Below are positions 54,356 through 62,650 of a stretch of DNA of 64,000 nt, one piece after another (the first letter of the stretch is position 1; the number at the start of each line of letters is the position of its first letter). Origin of the DNA: an uncultured Alphaproteobacteria bacterium (lineage in GTDB: Bacteria; Pseudomonadota; Alphaproteobacteria; Rs-D84); contig CAKQTG010000002.1 in the NCBI GenBank assembly GCA_934276735.1, positions 248,001-312,000 of the forward strand. Reading direction: 5' to 3'. The position numbers were made by a program, and so were the translations under genes. The notes under the pieces are model-generated. The model was given only the letters and a program-made list of their open reading frames with translations. It did no database searches and was not told the DNA's origin.

Positions 54356-56995
54356 TCAGTATATCTGTTTTTTGCGATTTGCAAACAATATTTTTCCCAG
54401 TATCCCGATTGGAATCACCATCGCGGCCAGCAATAAAATCGACCACCACTGGTGCCCAGCTAATGGCACGGTATTAAACACGACGCCATCGTATTGGACC
54501 AAAACAAACACGCCCACAAATACCATTGCCGCGATATAAACAAAGCGCATGTTTTGCCCCAGTCCCGCAAACAGATTTAGACGCGCTGTTCTGATGTTAA
54601 ATCCGTTCAGCATTGCAACCCAGACCAGCAACACGAAACGCGCCGTCATATACTGGCCATCGGCAAAGATGCCAACATTGTGCATCAGCCACAGTCCCGC
54701 AAACAGCGCCATAAACACCGCCGTGTATCCGACGATTTCCCACTTTATCGCGCGTGTCAGCATTGGCGTCCCCTTGGGCACCGGCGGAACATCAAAGTAT
54801 TCTGGCTTTTCCGGCTCGCCCCCAAACGCCAGGCTGTTTAGACTGTCCATCAGGATATTCACAATCAAAATCTGGCTGGCAACCAATGCCGGCACCGCCC
54901 AGACCAATGGGAATATCACACTCAGCAGCACCAACGTGAAATTTATCGGCAACTGGAACCGCAAGAACATCGTTATGTTATGCATAAACGTGCGCCCCAG
55001 TAATACAGATTTTACGATTGATACAAAATTACTGTCGGTGACGATGATGTCAGCAGCATCCTTGGCCACATCGGTGCCATTGCCCATGGCGTATCCGACA
55101 TCCGCCTTTTTCAGTGCCGGCGCGTCATTTGTGCCATCGCCACACATCCCACAGCACAGGTGTAATTTCTGGGATATTTTAACAATCCGCAGTTTTGTCG
55201 TTGGGGTCGCGCGCGCCACAACACGCAATTTTGGCAGCAAACGCATCAATGCACCATCTGATTTTTGTTCCAATTCCGCCGCGTTGATACATACATCGCT
55301 GTCCCCTGACACGATTCCAGCACTGCGCGCAACCGCAATCGCGGTTTCCAGGTTGTCGCCCGTTATCATCATTACCTGGACCCCGGCGCGCTGTATCTGT
55401 GCGACGGCGTGTGGAACCTCGGGCCGGACACCATCGTGAATTGTTACCAATGCCACCAGGACCAAATCCGATGGCAATTCGCCCGCCGACGCGGCGCCAC
55501 CGCGCCGATATGCAATCGCCAATACGCGCTTTGCCTCGCGTGCAGATGTGGTCAGGATTTTATTTATCACGCGCCGCGAAATTGGCTGGGCGTTTCCCGC
55601 ATCATCAACATACGACATGACGCGTTCCAAAATGCATTCGGGCGCGCCGGTGTAAAACGTCATATTTCCCGCCACACTGGCCGCGGTGAATTTATACTCA
55701 CTGTCAAATGGCAATTTGTGTTTGATGCGCAATTTGGCCACGGTTTCAGAATATTGCGCGTCCGGCACCAGTGCCAGTAATGCGCGATCGGTACTGTTTC
55801 CGCCACGGATTTCACGGCCAACATATTCCGCGCCATTTGTCGCAACAATTGCATTTTGTAACAAATGACGCAATTTCGCGGGCCCATGCGCCATATCCAG
55901 CGCATCGCCATTGCCACGGAACACATCCGCCACAACCATATTTCCATATGTCAGTGTTCCCGTTTTATCGGTGCACAGTAATTGGATATTGCCGGCCTCG
56001 GGTATCTTGGCGGGATTCTTTGCCAATATGTTTGCGCGCGCCATACGACCCGCATTTTGTGATGTCACCAATGAAATAATCAACGGCAATCCCTCGGGCA
56101 CGGCGGCGATTATAATAACAAATGCCGTGGTCAATACGGTGCACACATCGCGAAATATCGCCAGTCCCCCACCCGCCAAATATGCCGTCATACCGCCGGC
56201 CGTCCAAACATCCGCGCCCAGCAAGATTACCGCAATAATCGCCGCCCCAATAAACCCGAATATGCTGATTTTCTGGGCCAGGTCATCCAGTTGCATCTGC
56301 AGTGATGTTTTTTCAGGGGTTATATCCTGCATCATGATAATTCCAGCGGCATTTTCTGTGGCGGTGCCAACATTGCTGACCCGCATTATTCCAACGCCCG
56401 ACGTCACCATTGTGGCGGCAAACAAACTGGATTCATCTGTGAAATCATCGCCAGATACCGTGCGCCGCACCCCAATTTCAAATGGCGGGCGCGCACCGCG
56501 CCACGCGACCTTTGGCGCACTGGCCGATTCACCGTTTAACGCCGAATTATCCACAGAAATTTGTCCGTCAACCAGGTATCCATCGGCATATATTCCGTCA
56601 CCCGCGGCCAACGCAACCAAATCACCCACCACAATGTCGGACGACAATATTCTGGATTTTTGCCCATTGCGAATAACGTTCACATAGTGCACCGAATTCT
56701 GGCGACGCAAATCATTGGCGAAACGTTGACTTTTCAGACCGGTACTGGTGTTTATTATACTGATTATGACCAGAATCAGACCGATACCAATAACCTCGGT
56801 CACATTATCAAAACCAAAGAATGACAGCACCACAAACAGCAGCAATAACACCAGCAGTATCAGATTCAGTTTATCCTTGAACGTGTCGGCCCAAAATTGA
56901 AACCAGGTTTTCAACCTGGGTTCTGGCAGAACATTTTTACCATATCGTTGTCGGCTGTTTATTACGTCAGAATCTGACAGTCCTGAAAGTTTCAT
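54356..56995 (-). CDS. Calcium-type cation P-type ATPase
   Basis: The 879-residue pump has an N-terminal cation-ATPase domain, the TGE-like actuator loop (here NGES), PEGLPL in transmembrane segment 4, the phosphorylation site CTDKTGTLT, TGDN and GDGTNDAPALKKADVG, and ten predicted membrane spans. PEGLP with this layout fits P2-type (SERCA/PMCA-like) calcium or manganese exporters. The exact ion is not provable from sequence here. First gene of a leftward unit with the TatD-like and tcdA genes. Confidence 0.93.
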   Translation of the reverse strand: MKLSGLSDSDVINSRQRYGKNVLPEPRLKTWFQFWADTFKDKLNLILLVLLLLFVVLSFFGFDNVTEVIGIGLILVIISIINTSTGLKSQRFANDLRRQNSVHYVNVIRNGQKSRILSSDIVVGDLVALAAGDGIYADGYLVDGQISVDNSALNGESASAPKVAWRGARPPFEIGVRRTVSGDDFTDESSLFAATMVTSGVGIMRVSNVGTATENAAGIIMMQDITPEKTSLQMQLDDLAQKISIFGFIGAAIIAVILLGADVWTAGGMTAYLAGGGLAIFRDVCTVLTTAFVIIIAAVPEGLPLIISLVTSQNAGRMARANILAKNPAKIPEAGNIQLLCTDKTGTLTYGNMVVADVFRGNGDALDMAHGPAKLRHLLQNAIVATNGAEYVGREIRGGNSTDRALLALVPDAQYSETVAKLRIKHKLPFDSEYKFTAASVAGNMTFYTGAPECILERVMSYVDDAGNAQPISRRVINKILTTSAREAKRVLAIAYRRGGAASAGELPSDLVLVALVTIHDGVRPEVPHAVAQIQRAGVQVMMITGDNLETAIAVARSAGIVSGDSDVCINAAELEQKSDGALMRLLPKLRVVARATPTTKLRIVKISQKLHLCCGMCGDGTNDAPALKKADVGYAMGNGTDVAKDAADIIVTDSNFVSIVKSVLLGRTFMHNITMFLRFQLPINFTLVLLSVIFPLVWAVPALVASQILIVNILMDSLNSLAFGGEPEKPEYFDVPPVPKGTPMLTRAIKWEIVGYTAVFMALFAGLWLMHNVGIFADGQYMTARFVLLVWVAMLNGFNIRTARLNLFAGLGQNMRFVYIAAMVFVGVFVLVQYDGVVFNTVPLAGHQWWSILLLAAMVIPIGILGKILFANRKKQIY

Positions 56996-57083
56996 AATTT
57001 ATCCCCTGTGCGCGTAATTATTATAAAACATAGGGCCGCTTTGCAATGGTTATTTTTTCACGCGCACGCGACGCAATTTATGG

Positions 57084-57089
57084 TATAAT
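57084..57089 (+). promoter_or_regulatory. -10 box of the frameshifted gene
   Basis: TATAAT followed after 12 bases by AAGGGGAG and then the ATG at 57114, an apparently intact expression start. Confidence 0.55.
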
Positions 57090-57113
57090 ATGGGGTAACA
57101 AAGGGGAGCGGCA

Positions 57114-57572
57114 ATGAAAGTATCATTTGTTATGTATGATATGCCACATGGGTTTGACTGTATAGATTGCACACCACAGCAACTCAGGTTTTTCGAGAAT
57201 ATGTATCGCCCTGACCAATGGGGACGTTGTATACAGTTATCTGATGTATCCGGACAAAAACACGCCATTTCTGGACTGTGACGGGCGTGGCGGCACGTTT
57301 CTGGGGATGTCAATCGTGTTGCCCGGCATATATCTGCGCAACACGGACAAATTGGATAAATTCTTTCAAGAATTTTGTAAAAAATACATAGATAACCAGA
57401 TTGTTTCCACGCGACCAAATGGTGTGCGTCGGTTTCTGGTGTCACGCCTGGGCACGCCCCAGATGGAAAAGTATATTACAAACGCGCTGAACGAATTTGC
57501 GCGCGAACGGCCCGATTTAAATTTCACAGAATCTGCCGCGCATATATTCAACGCCAATCCAATTCACGATAA
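57114..57572 (+). pseudogene. Frameshifted gene of unknown family
   Basis: Promoter, ribosome binding site and ATG at 57114 open a frame (MKVSFVMYDMPHGFD...) that stops after 56 codons. From about 57165 a plausible protein continues in the +1 frame (IAHHSNSGFSRI, LTNGDVVYSYLMYPDKNTPFLDCDGRGGTFLGMSIVLP...) through about 57560. A TAA at 57570 back in the first frame sits directly before a hairpin terminator. The reading is best explained by one or two indels, or a programmed shift. The product would be about 150 residues; I do not recognise it. Confidence 0.55.
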
Positions 57573-57598
57573 ACCCGCCCATTTCGGGCGGTTTTTGT
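57571..57598 (+). terminator. Terminator after the frameshifted gene
   Basis: ACCCGCCC, ATTTC, GGGCGGTTTTT. Confidence 0.8.
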
Positions 57599-57620
57599 GC
57601 CAGGATATAGAAAAAATATT

Positions 57621-58181
57621 TCAAACTCCCTGCTGTTTGCGCAACATCAGTTCGGGCTTTCCCGCATTTAACTCTGGCGACACAGAGAACCCCAGCGCAT
57701 CTATGAATGATTGTATTTGTGATTTGATATGCGCAACGTCCACATCATCTGCGGTGCAATATTCTACCTCTAAAAACAAGCCAAGATTCGTCACTGTTTC
57801 AAACTCAATCATATAATCGCCGGCCCGATATGTGCGTTTCAAATTGTCAATTTTTACCAATTCACGCAATCCCAATGCATTGATTATGCCGGTCAATATG
57901 GTCATATCGCCAACAGTTGTTTCCAATTCTTCCGAATACAACCAAGTATCACCATCAAAATGGTCTTTTTTATACGTAATGTAATTTATACCGTCTTTCT
58001 GGCGCGTACGAAAGCAAGCACACAAACGCCCGCCATGATCTGGACACAAATCTGTGCGCAATGGGTCATAATAATATGTATCAACAGTATGTTTATTACC
58101 GACAAATTCAAAAGATGATAATTTTTGCAACACTGTCTGCTCGTCTGCAAAAACCTGAACCAAGATTTCAATTTCCTTCAT
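57621..58181 (-). CDS. CYTH domain protein (class IV adenylate cyclase-like)
   Basis: The 186-residue protein resembles CyaB-type CYTH proteins that bind triphosphates in a beta-tunnel: DTYYYDP, FRTRQKDGINYITYKKDHFDGDTW and a late FLEVEY with acidic metal ligands. The N-terminal ExExK signature reads EIEIL here, so the usual Lys is Leu. Family members are thiamine triphosphatases, tripolyphosphatases or adenylate cyclases; the substrate cannot be told. Convergent with the frameshifted gene. Confidence 0.82.
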   Translation of the reverse strand: MKEIEILVQVFADEQTVLQKLSSFEFVGNKHTVDTYYYDPLRTDLCPDHGGRLCACFRTRQKDGINYITYKKDHFDGDTWLYSEELETTVGDMTILTGIINALGLRELVKIDNLKRTYRAGDYMIEFETVTNLGLFLEVEYCTADDVDVAHIKSQIQSFIDALGFSVSPELNAGKPELMLRKQQGV

Positions 58182-58244
58182 TTAAGCTCTCCATTTCTTA
58201 TCGGCCTGGTCGATAAAAACTAAAACGCCCATTGCGGGTGGGGG

Positions 58245-58610
58245 TTACATGCATGAATACGAATAGGATTCTGGCATTCTGTATAAATTATTGGTCACCG
58301 CATCAATAAATACTGGTATTATTCCCAATAGGAATCCGGGAAATACGTCCAACACGACCGCGCCCGTATTCAGATTACGCGGCACGGTTGGTGACGGACA
58401 ATCTGTATTCTTGCTGGTGATTGTCATTTCATTTGCCGAATATATTTTCATACTTTGTTCTGGTTTGATTTTATAGATTCCACTGTCCGCGGACACCGTT
58501 ATCATTTCATCAGAATTGTTATAAATATTGGTTTCATGATTACTGCCGATACCAATCGCACCACATGACGCCAACACGCCCACAGAACACAAAATTGCCA
58601 ATTTTCTCAT
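58245..58610 (-). CDS. Hypothetical lipoprotein
   Basis: The 121-residue product has a lipoprotein signal with LASC (Cys16), a short Asn/Ser-rich domain with beta-strand character (TNIYNNSDEMITVSAD, MTITSKNTDCPSP) and a hydrophobic segment (VVLDVFPGFLLGIIPVFIDAV) near the C-terminus that may reinsert into the membrane. Such small lipoproteins occur in many host-associated bacteria without known function. Single gene. Confidence 0.7.
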   Translation of the reverse strand: MRKLAILCSVGVLASCGAIGIGSNHETNIYNNSDEMITVSADSGIYKIKPEQSMKIYSANEMTITSKNTDCPSPTVPRNLNTGAVVLDVFPGFLLGIIPVFIDAVTNNLYRMPESYSYSCM

Positions 58611-58688
58611 TTCTTACATCCCCCTTGGGTATTATTTCCCAGTATGCGGGCCAACGCATCCGCTGTCAACAAATTTACGGTCTGGAAT

Positions 58689-58760
58689 TTACCGCCGTAA
58701 AATACCGCACAGGTGTTCGTCCGCGATATTTTCAGGCGTTAAATTTATAAACTCCGGCAT
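58689..58760 (-). pseudogene. Remnant of a GNAT/YoaP-type acetyltransferase
   Basis: Twenty-three codons read MPEFINLTPENIADEHLCGILRR and stop. FINLTPENIADEHLC is the N-terminus of a larger acetyltransferase family (usually continuing CAIxDKKH), so this looks like the start of a gene whose body was deleted. Confidence 0.5.
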
Positions 58761-58821
58761 ATGCGTTTCCTTTTGCCAAATTATAGCACAAAAAACAGCA
58801 AGATAAAAACCTTTATCTATC

Positions 58822-58849
58822 TTGACAAAACGAAACTTTGTATTACAAT
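58822..58849 (+). promoter_or_regulatory. Promoter of the 58.9-kb HNH-like gene, leaderless
   Basis: TTGACA (58822-58827) and TACAAT (58844-58849), spacing 16, with seven bases from the -10 to the ATG at 58857. Confidence 0.75.
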
Positions 58850-58856
58850 ATTCGGT

Positions 58857-60056
58857 ATGGAACACAGACAATATTGTATTTACTGTAACAAAGAAATCAC
58901 CACCCGCAGCAGCGAGCACGTTATACAAAACGCGCTGGGCGGCCTGTTGGAATCCGAGGATATTTGTTGTCCTGAATGCAACAATTATATCAGCAAGTAT
59001 ATTGATGCGCCGTTCACCAAGACATTCAACCCAATTATCAGCCGCATAGACAATTTTTCCAAGACAAACAACACTAAATCCACACCGCCATGCACAGGCA
59101 CTGTTTCATATAATGGCCGGGAATACAGCGCAAATATCAAAAATGGCAAGGTTGTATCATGCCCTGATTTAAGTCGTGAATTGCGTTGCGATATATCAAA
59201 ACTGGAAACGCCACCGCAAATTGTATCGTATAATTTTGATTTGGAAAATACTGCATTTCAGACCGGCATGGCCAAGATTGCATTCAACTATGCAATGTCA
59301 CAAAACGTGGATTTCAAATACCTGGCGTCTGGTTTGATGGTTGAACGCACGGGTAATTCCGTGAATAACATACAGTATAATTACCCTGTTGTGCCGTTTT
59401 GCCCGCTGAACCCGGTCGACGCGTTCATAGAAAGTGCGCCCAACACCACGCCTTTCCACAACATGATTTTGTTTTCCCAGTGTAATGAACTGTGGTGCTA
59501 TGTCGATTTATTTAATACGTTTCAGTACTATGTATTGTTATCAGACAATGTACCAAATGGCAAACAGGTATACGCGAATTACACCCAGACGTTGCAAAAA
59601 CTGAACCGTAATGCGCCAGTATTGGACGATTTGCATGACCCGAAAACAGTTATGATTTATGCCCAACAATACGGGGTTGAACCAACCATGAACGCCGCAG
59701 AATTTACGCGGCGCGTGAATAATGCCGTGGCAATCAAATCGCAAAAGGTGGCGATGTCCAAAATAATTGGTCCGAAAATTGCGAGTATGCCGTTTATGTC
59801 AATGATGATGCAAATGCAGGGCGACGCGGCCAGCATGCAACTGATGTATGATTGTATGCACCTGTATTTTGATGATGATATTTTCCAAGAAAAAAATTTC
59901 AGAACCGTGACCCCGGCCCTGGCCGGCGATGGGTCTGTCGCATACCCGCATGAAATAGTGCGCCTGGTGTCAGAAACCCCAGACATGCTGAGACAATATA
60001 CAACAATGAAATTCAATAATTTGAATAACCAGTTGCGCACACAAAAGCAACGATAA
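58857..60056 (+). CDS. HNH-type zinc protein, large
   Basis: The 399-residue protein begins YCIYCNKEI, then SSEHVIQNALGGLLESEDICCPECNN: paired CxxC zinc ligands around an EHVIPxALGG-type HNH core, seen in HNH_5-like endonucleases. The remaining 350 residues have no recognised domain; the C-terminal third contains Met-rich stretches (FMSMMMQMQ). The start is set by the motif and by a -10 box seven bases upstream. Single gene followed by the tRNA-Lys cassettes on the opposite strand. Confidence 0.75.
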   Translation: MEHRQYCIYCNKEITTRSSEHVIQNALGGLLESEDICCPECNNYISKYIDAPFTKTFNPIISRIDNFSKTNNTKSTPPCTGTVSYNGREYSANIKNGKVVSCPDLSRELRCDISKLETPPQIVSYNFDLENTAFQTGMAKIAFNYAMSQNVDFKYLASGLMVERTGNSVNNIQYNYPVVPFCPLNPVDAFIESAPNTTPFHNMILFSQCNELWCYVDLFNTFQYYVLLSDNVPNGKQVYANYTQTLQKLNRNAPVLDDLHDPKTVMIYAQQYGVEPTMNAAEFTRRVNNAVAIKSQKVAMSKIIGPKIASMPFMSMMMQMQGDAASMQLMYDCMHLYFDDDIFQEKNFRTVTPALAGDGSVAYPHEIVRLVSETPDMLRQYTTMKFNNLNNQLRTQKQR

Positions 60057-60059
60057 TAT

Positions 60060-60235
60060 AAAATATGATCGCGGCTCCCTCGCCCACGCGCTGCATGGGA
60101 CTGCGGGGCATTCGTGACAACGCGCCCGTCAAATTGACGTGCGCGTTTACTCATTGTCGAACCCCTTCTTCGGGTTCTTCGTCCCTGCGCCCCGGAAAAA
60201 TTAAACGGCCGCATTAGCGACCGTTGAATTTTTCT
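60060..60235 (-). ncRNA. tRNA-tail cassette, type II, at tRNA-Lys
   Basis: On the minus strand: terminator-like hairpin of the preceding tail, hairpin A (GAACCC/GGGTTC, 60159-60177), GACAATGAGTA, a hairpin ACGCGC-GTCA / TGAC-GCGCGT, the motif GTCACGAATGCC, and CCCATGC/GCGTGGG. This order equals the type II cassette after tRNA-Arg, with different hairpin arms that still pair. No tRNA tail is seen at its far end, so it may be truncated. Confidence 0.55.
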
Positions 60236-60391
60236 GGTGGGGACACAGGGATTGGCTGCGCCGACCTTGGGCAATCGCCTGGCGGCGACCGGCGTTATTC
60301 CGCCTTTGCCCGGCGGTTCGAACCCCTTCTTCGGGTTCTTCGTCCCGTGTCCGGCAAAAATTAAAACGCCGACAAGCGGCGTTTGAATTTT
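60236..60391 (-). ncRNA. tRNA-tail cassette, type I, at tRNA-Lys
   Basis: On the minus strand after the tRNA and its terminator (AAACGCCG/CGGCGTTT, 60363-60383): hairpin A (60320-60338), hairpin B CCGCC/GGCGG, outer helix CGCCG/CGGCG enclosing TCGCC/GGCGA, then GCAGCCAATC fused to a copy of the tRNA-Lys 3' end (CCTGTGTCCCCACCA, ending at 60236). Compared with tRNA-Arg the inner hairpin changed from CCACC/GGTGG to TCGCC/GGCGA, a compensated change, while single-stranded motifs are kept. Confidence 0.6.
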
Positions 60392-60467
60392 TGGTGGGGA
60401 CACAGGGACTCGAACCCTGGACCCAATGATTAAGAGTCATTTGCTCTACCAACTGAGCTATGTCCCC
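60392..60467 (-). tRNA. tRNA-Lys(CTT)
   Basis: A 76-base cloverleaf on the minus strand with acceptor GGGGACA/TGTCCCC, anticodon loop CTCTTAA (CTT), T-arm CAGGG TTCGAGT CCCTG and encoded CCA. Confidence 0.97.
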
Positions 60468-60565
60468 AAAAACGGAACCTGAATCCGGGGCGTGGTGCCC
60501 TCTGTTCAAGGTTCGGGGCAAATTTTGACATAATCTAAAATAAAAATCAAGTAAAAATCACATTT

Positions 60566-61240
60566 TTATTTATTTTTTGTTGCGCGGATTTGTGCCGACG
60601 CCAACAGGCGTTCAAAATCAATCGCACCACCTGCATCTGTATCCAGCCAATCGGTCACATGCGTCACAATGTTTTCTATATGGTGCGCAATCACCATTTT
60701 ATTATTACGATATCTGGTTTCGTTAACCATATGTAGCAATTCGCGCCCCAGGCTCGCCAGCGTCTGAATTTGCGGGGCGGACAACAAATTTGACTGGGCG
60801 GCGGCATAGACCACCCCCTCCAATTCTATATGATATGAGCGCAAGACTTCTATGGTCGACGGTGTTAGATGTATCTTGCGTGCGATTGCCGTCGCAGATA
60901 ATCCGTCCATCCGGTTCAGTGATTCCAATGTCGCACGCCCACGCAACCCAACGGATTTACGTAACTGCATTATAATATTCAACACCAGGACATTTATCTT
61001 GTCAGTCATATTAGCGGCCAATGTAGTGCTGAGGCGACTGGAAATCCGCGAATTTGAATAGTCATACAGCAAAAACACCAATGGTATCGACAACAATGAC
61101 GCCGCAATATTCGTCACTAAATCAGCCAGTTCTTTGTCGGCAAGATTATCCTTGGTCACGATAAACAGCACCACCCCACCTGCAATTGATAACAGGTATG
61201 GGATACTTTTTAGCATAAAATCACGGAATCGCATGCCCAT
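60566..61240 (-). CDS. Membrane protein with cytosolic helical domain, unknown
   Basis: The 224-residue protein has two membrane spans at the N-terminus (about 10-28 and 42-60), then a soluble, mostly helical region of about 150 residues (NMTDKINVLVLNIIMQLRKSV..., LLHMVNETRYRNNKMV). No family is recognised. Its end is about 100 bases from tRNA-Lys, and it follows the MFS transporter gene on the same strand by about 50 bases. Confidence 0.7.
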   Translation of the reverse strand: MGMRFRDFMLKSIPYLLSIAGGVVLFIVTKDNLADKELADLVTNIAASLLSIPLVFLLYDYSNSRISSRLSTTLAANMTDKINVLVLNIIMQLRKSVGLRGRATLESLNRMDGLSATAIARKIHLTPSTIEVLRSYHIELEGVVYAAAQSNLLSAPQIQTLASLGRELLHMVNETRYRNNKMVIAHHIENIVTHVTDWLDTDAGGAIDFERLLASAQIRATKNK

Positions 61241-61288
61241 ATATCCAGCATATCAGAAATCATCAAACAAATTCACAGGAACAAAATT

Positions 61289-62527
61289 CTAGGCTATTTC
61301 ACCACCATACGGACGCACAGTGGTGTTTGGCGTGGGATTTGGCATCGTCGCACGACGCGCCGCACGACGACGAGCAAATATCATCGCCCATCCGCCCAGC
61401 GACACCAACAGCACCGCTAAAATCGCAATGCTGTTGCGCCAACTGCCCAGCATAGAACCCAGACCAATTACCAAACAGATAATCATATATGACGTCTGGT
61501 CCGCAATGCTGTAAAACGATAAAACCTCCATCCGGTTTTGCGATGGGATTAAGTTCTGGAATCGTGCATATAACAAAATTTTTATCACCGCACAAATCAC
61601 ATACCCTGCCCCCAACGCCACCAGGCCCCAAATCGTGTAATCCAGCGCAAACAGTCCAAACAAAGCACCTGCGACAATTATCATCGTATACATTATCATT
61701 GGTGACATACCAACGAATTTATGAGCAAATGCCTGACCAATAACTTGGCACCCCATAATAAAAAAAGGCACTGCCCCAATGTATGACGCGGGCACCCCAA
61801 TATCGTATCCTATCAGTGCCAGATAATCGTTCAAATATGCAAAATTCGTCACCAACACACACAGCACCAACATAGTCACAATCATGGGCGTCGCACGCAT
61901 TACTGACACAGCCCCACATATAGATTTTATAACCGAGCATCCGTTATCGGCGATTCCGCGGTATTTCTGAATCAGATTCATCCGCGATATAAACAGCATC
62001 GACAACGCCAGCGACACAATTGACAGTGCAGTTATCCATTCATACCCCCACGTCCACAACAGCGACCCCGACGACGACACCGCCGTACCGATGGCGGCAA
62101 CATTCTTGCGCTGTCCCAAGATTCGTTCATATGCCAGTGCGTTTGTCCGCGCACGCAATTCGTCATACAGGACGTCTTCGGATACAACGTTATAAATCGC
62201 CCCATGCATTCCCCACAGCAGCATTCCAACCGCAAACCCGGCAAATGTCGGCCACAAAATCCACAAGATGAACGCCGCCGCCTTTAATACCTGGCCGCTA
62301 AACAGCACATTTTTTGCCCCGAAACGTCGCGCCAGGTGCGCCACCGGGAATTGCGTCACCAGAACTCCGCCTGACCATAACATCAGCAGGACAGATATGC
62401 CAAAGTCACTGACCCCGCGGGACTGCATAAACACGGCATAGACCGGTGCCAACAGCATTGTTGCGTTAAAGAATGTGTATCCATATATGCACGTCAAAAA
62501 ATTTCGAACCGAATATTTGTTCGCCAT
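61289..62527 (-). CDS. Major facilitator superfamily transporter
   Basis: The 412-residue protein has twelve predicted membrane spans and an MFS-type loop after the second span (GGVLVTQFPVAHLARRFGAKNVLF resembles the GxxxDRxGRR motif A). The C-terminus is Arg-rich. Substrate unknown; drug efflux or sugar transport are both possible. The ATG at 62527 has AGGAAGG upstream. Confidence 0.85.
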   Translation of the reverse strand: MANKYSVRNFLTCIYGYTFFNATMLLAPVYAVFMQSRGVSDFGISVLLMLWSGGVLVTQFPVAHLARRFGAKNVLFSGQVLKAAAFILWILWPTFAGFAVGMLLWGMHGAIYNVVSEDVLYDELRARTNALAYERILGQRKNVAAIGTAVSSSGSLLWTWGYEWITALSIVSLALSMLFISRMNLIQKYRGIADNGCSVIKSICGAVSVMRATPMIVTMLVLCVLVTNFAYLNDYLALIGYDIGVPASYIGAVPFFIMGCQVIGQAFAHKFVGMSPMIMYTMIIVAGALFGLFALDYTIWGLVALGAGYVICAVIKILLYARFQNLIPSQNRMEVLSFYSIADQTSYMIICLVIGLGSMLGSWRNSIAILAVLLVSLGGWAMIFARRRAARRATMPNPTPNTTVRPYGGEIA

Positions 62528-62591
62528 GTGGTGGGTGTATCCTTCCTCTTGCTGCGGGGGCATTATACACTATGTTTTACGGGCCTGTATA

Positions 62592-62619
62592 TTGATTTTT
62601 TTTCAAAAAACACTATAAT
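62592..62619 (+). promoter_or_regulatory. Promoter of the right-edge gene
   Basis: TTGATT and TATAAT are 16 bases apart, with AAAGGA before the ATG at 62651. Confidence 0.6.
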
Positions 62620-62650
62620 TATATGTGTATTGGATGCAAAGGATGTGCCC

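Noticed and set aside
57244..57816. 190-codon frame taken as a complete gene
   Set aside because: Its ATG has no ribosome binding site, it runs through a terminator and deep into the CYTH gene; better seen as the shifted middle of a gene starting at 57114.
60201..60521. Open frame across tRNA-Lys on the minus strand
   Set aside because: Translation of the tRNA and its cassette; structure and tail duplication explain the sequence better.
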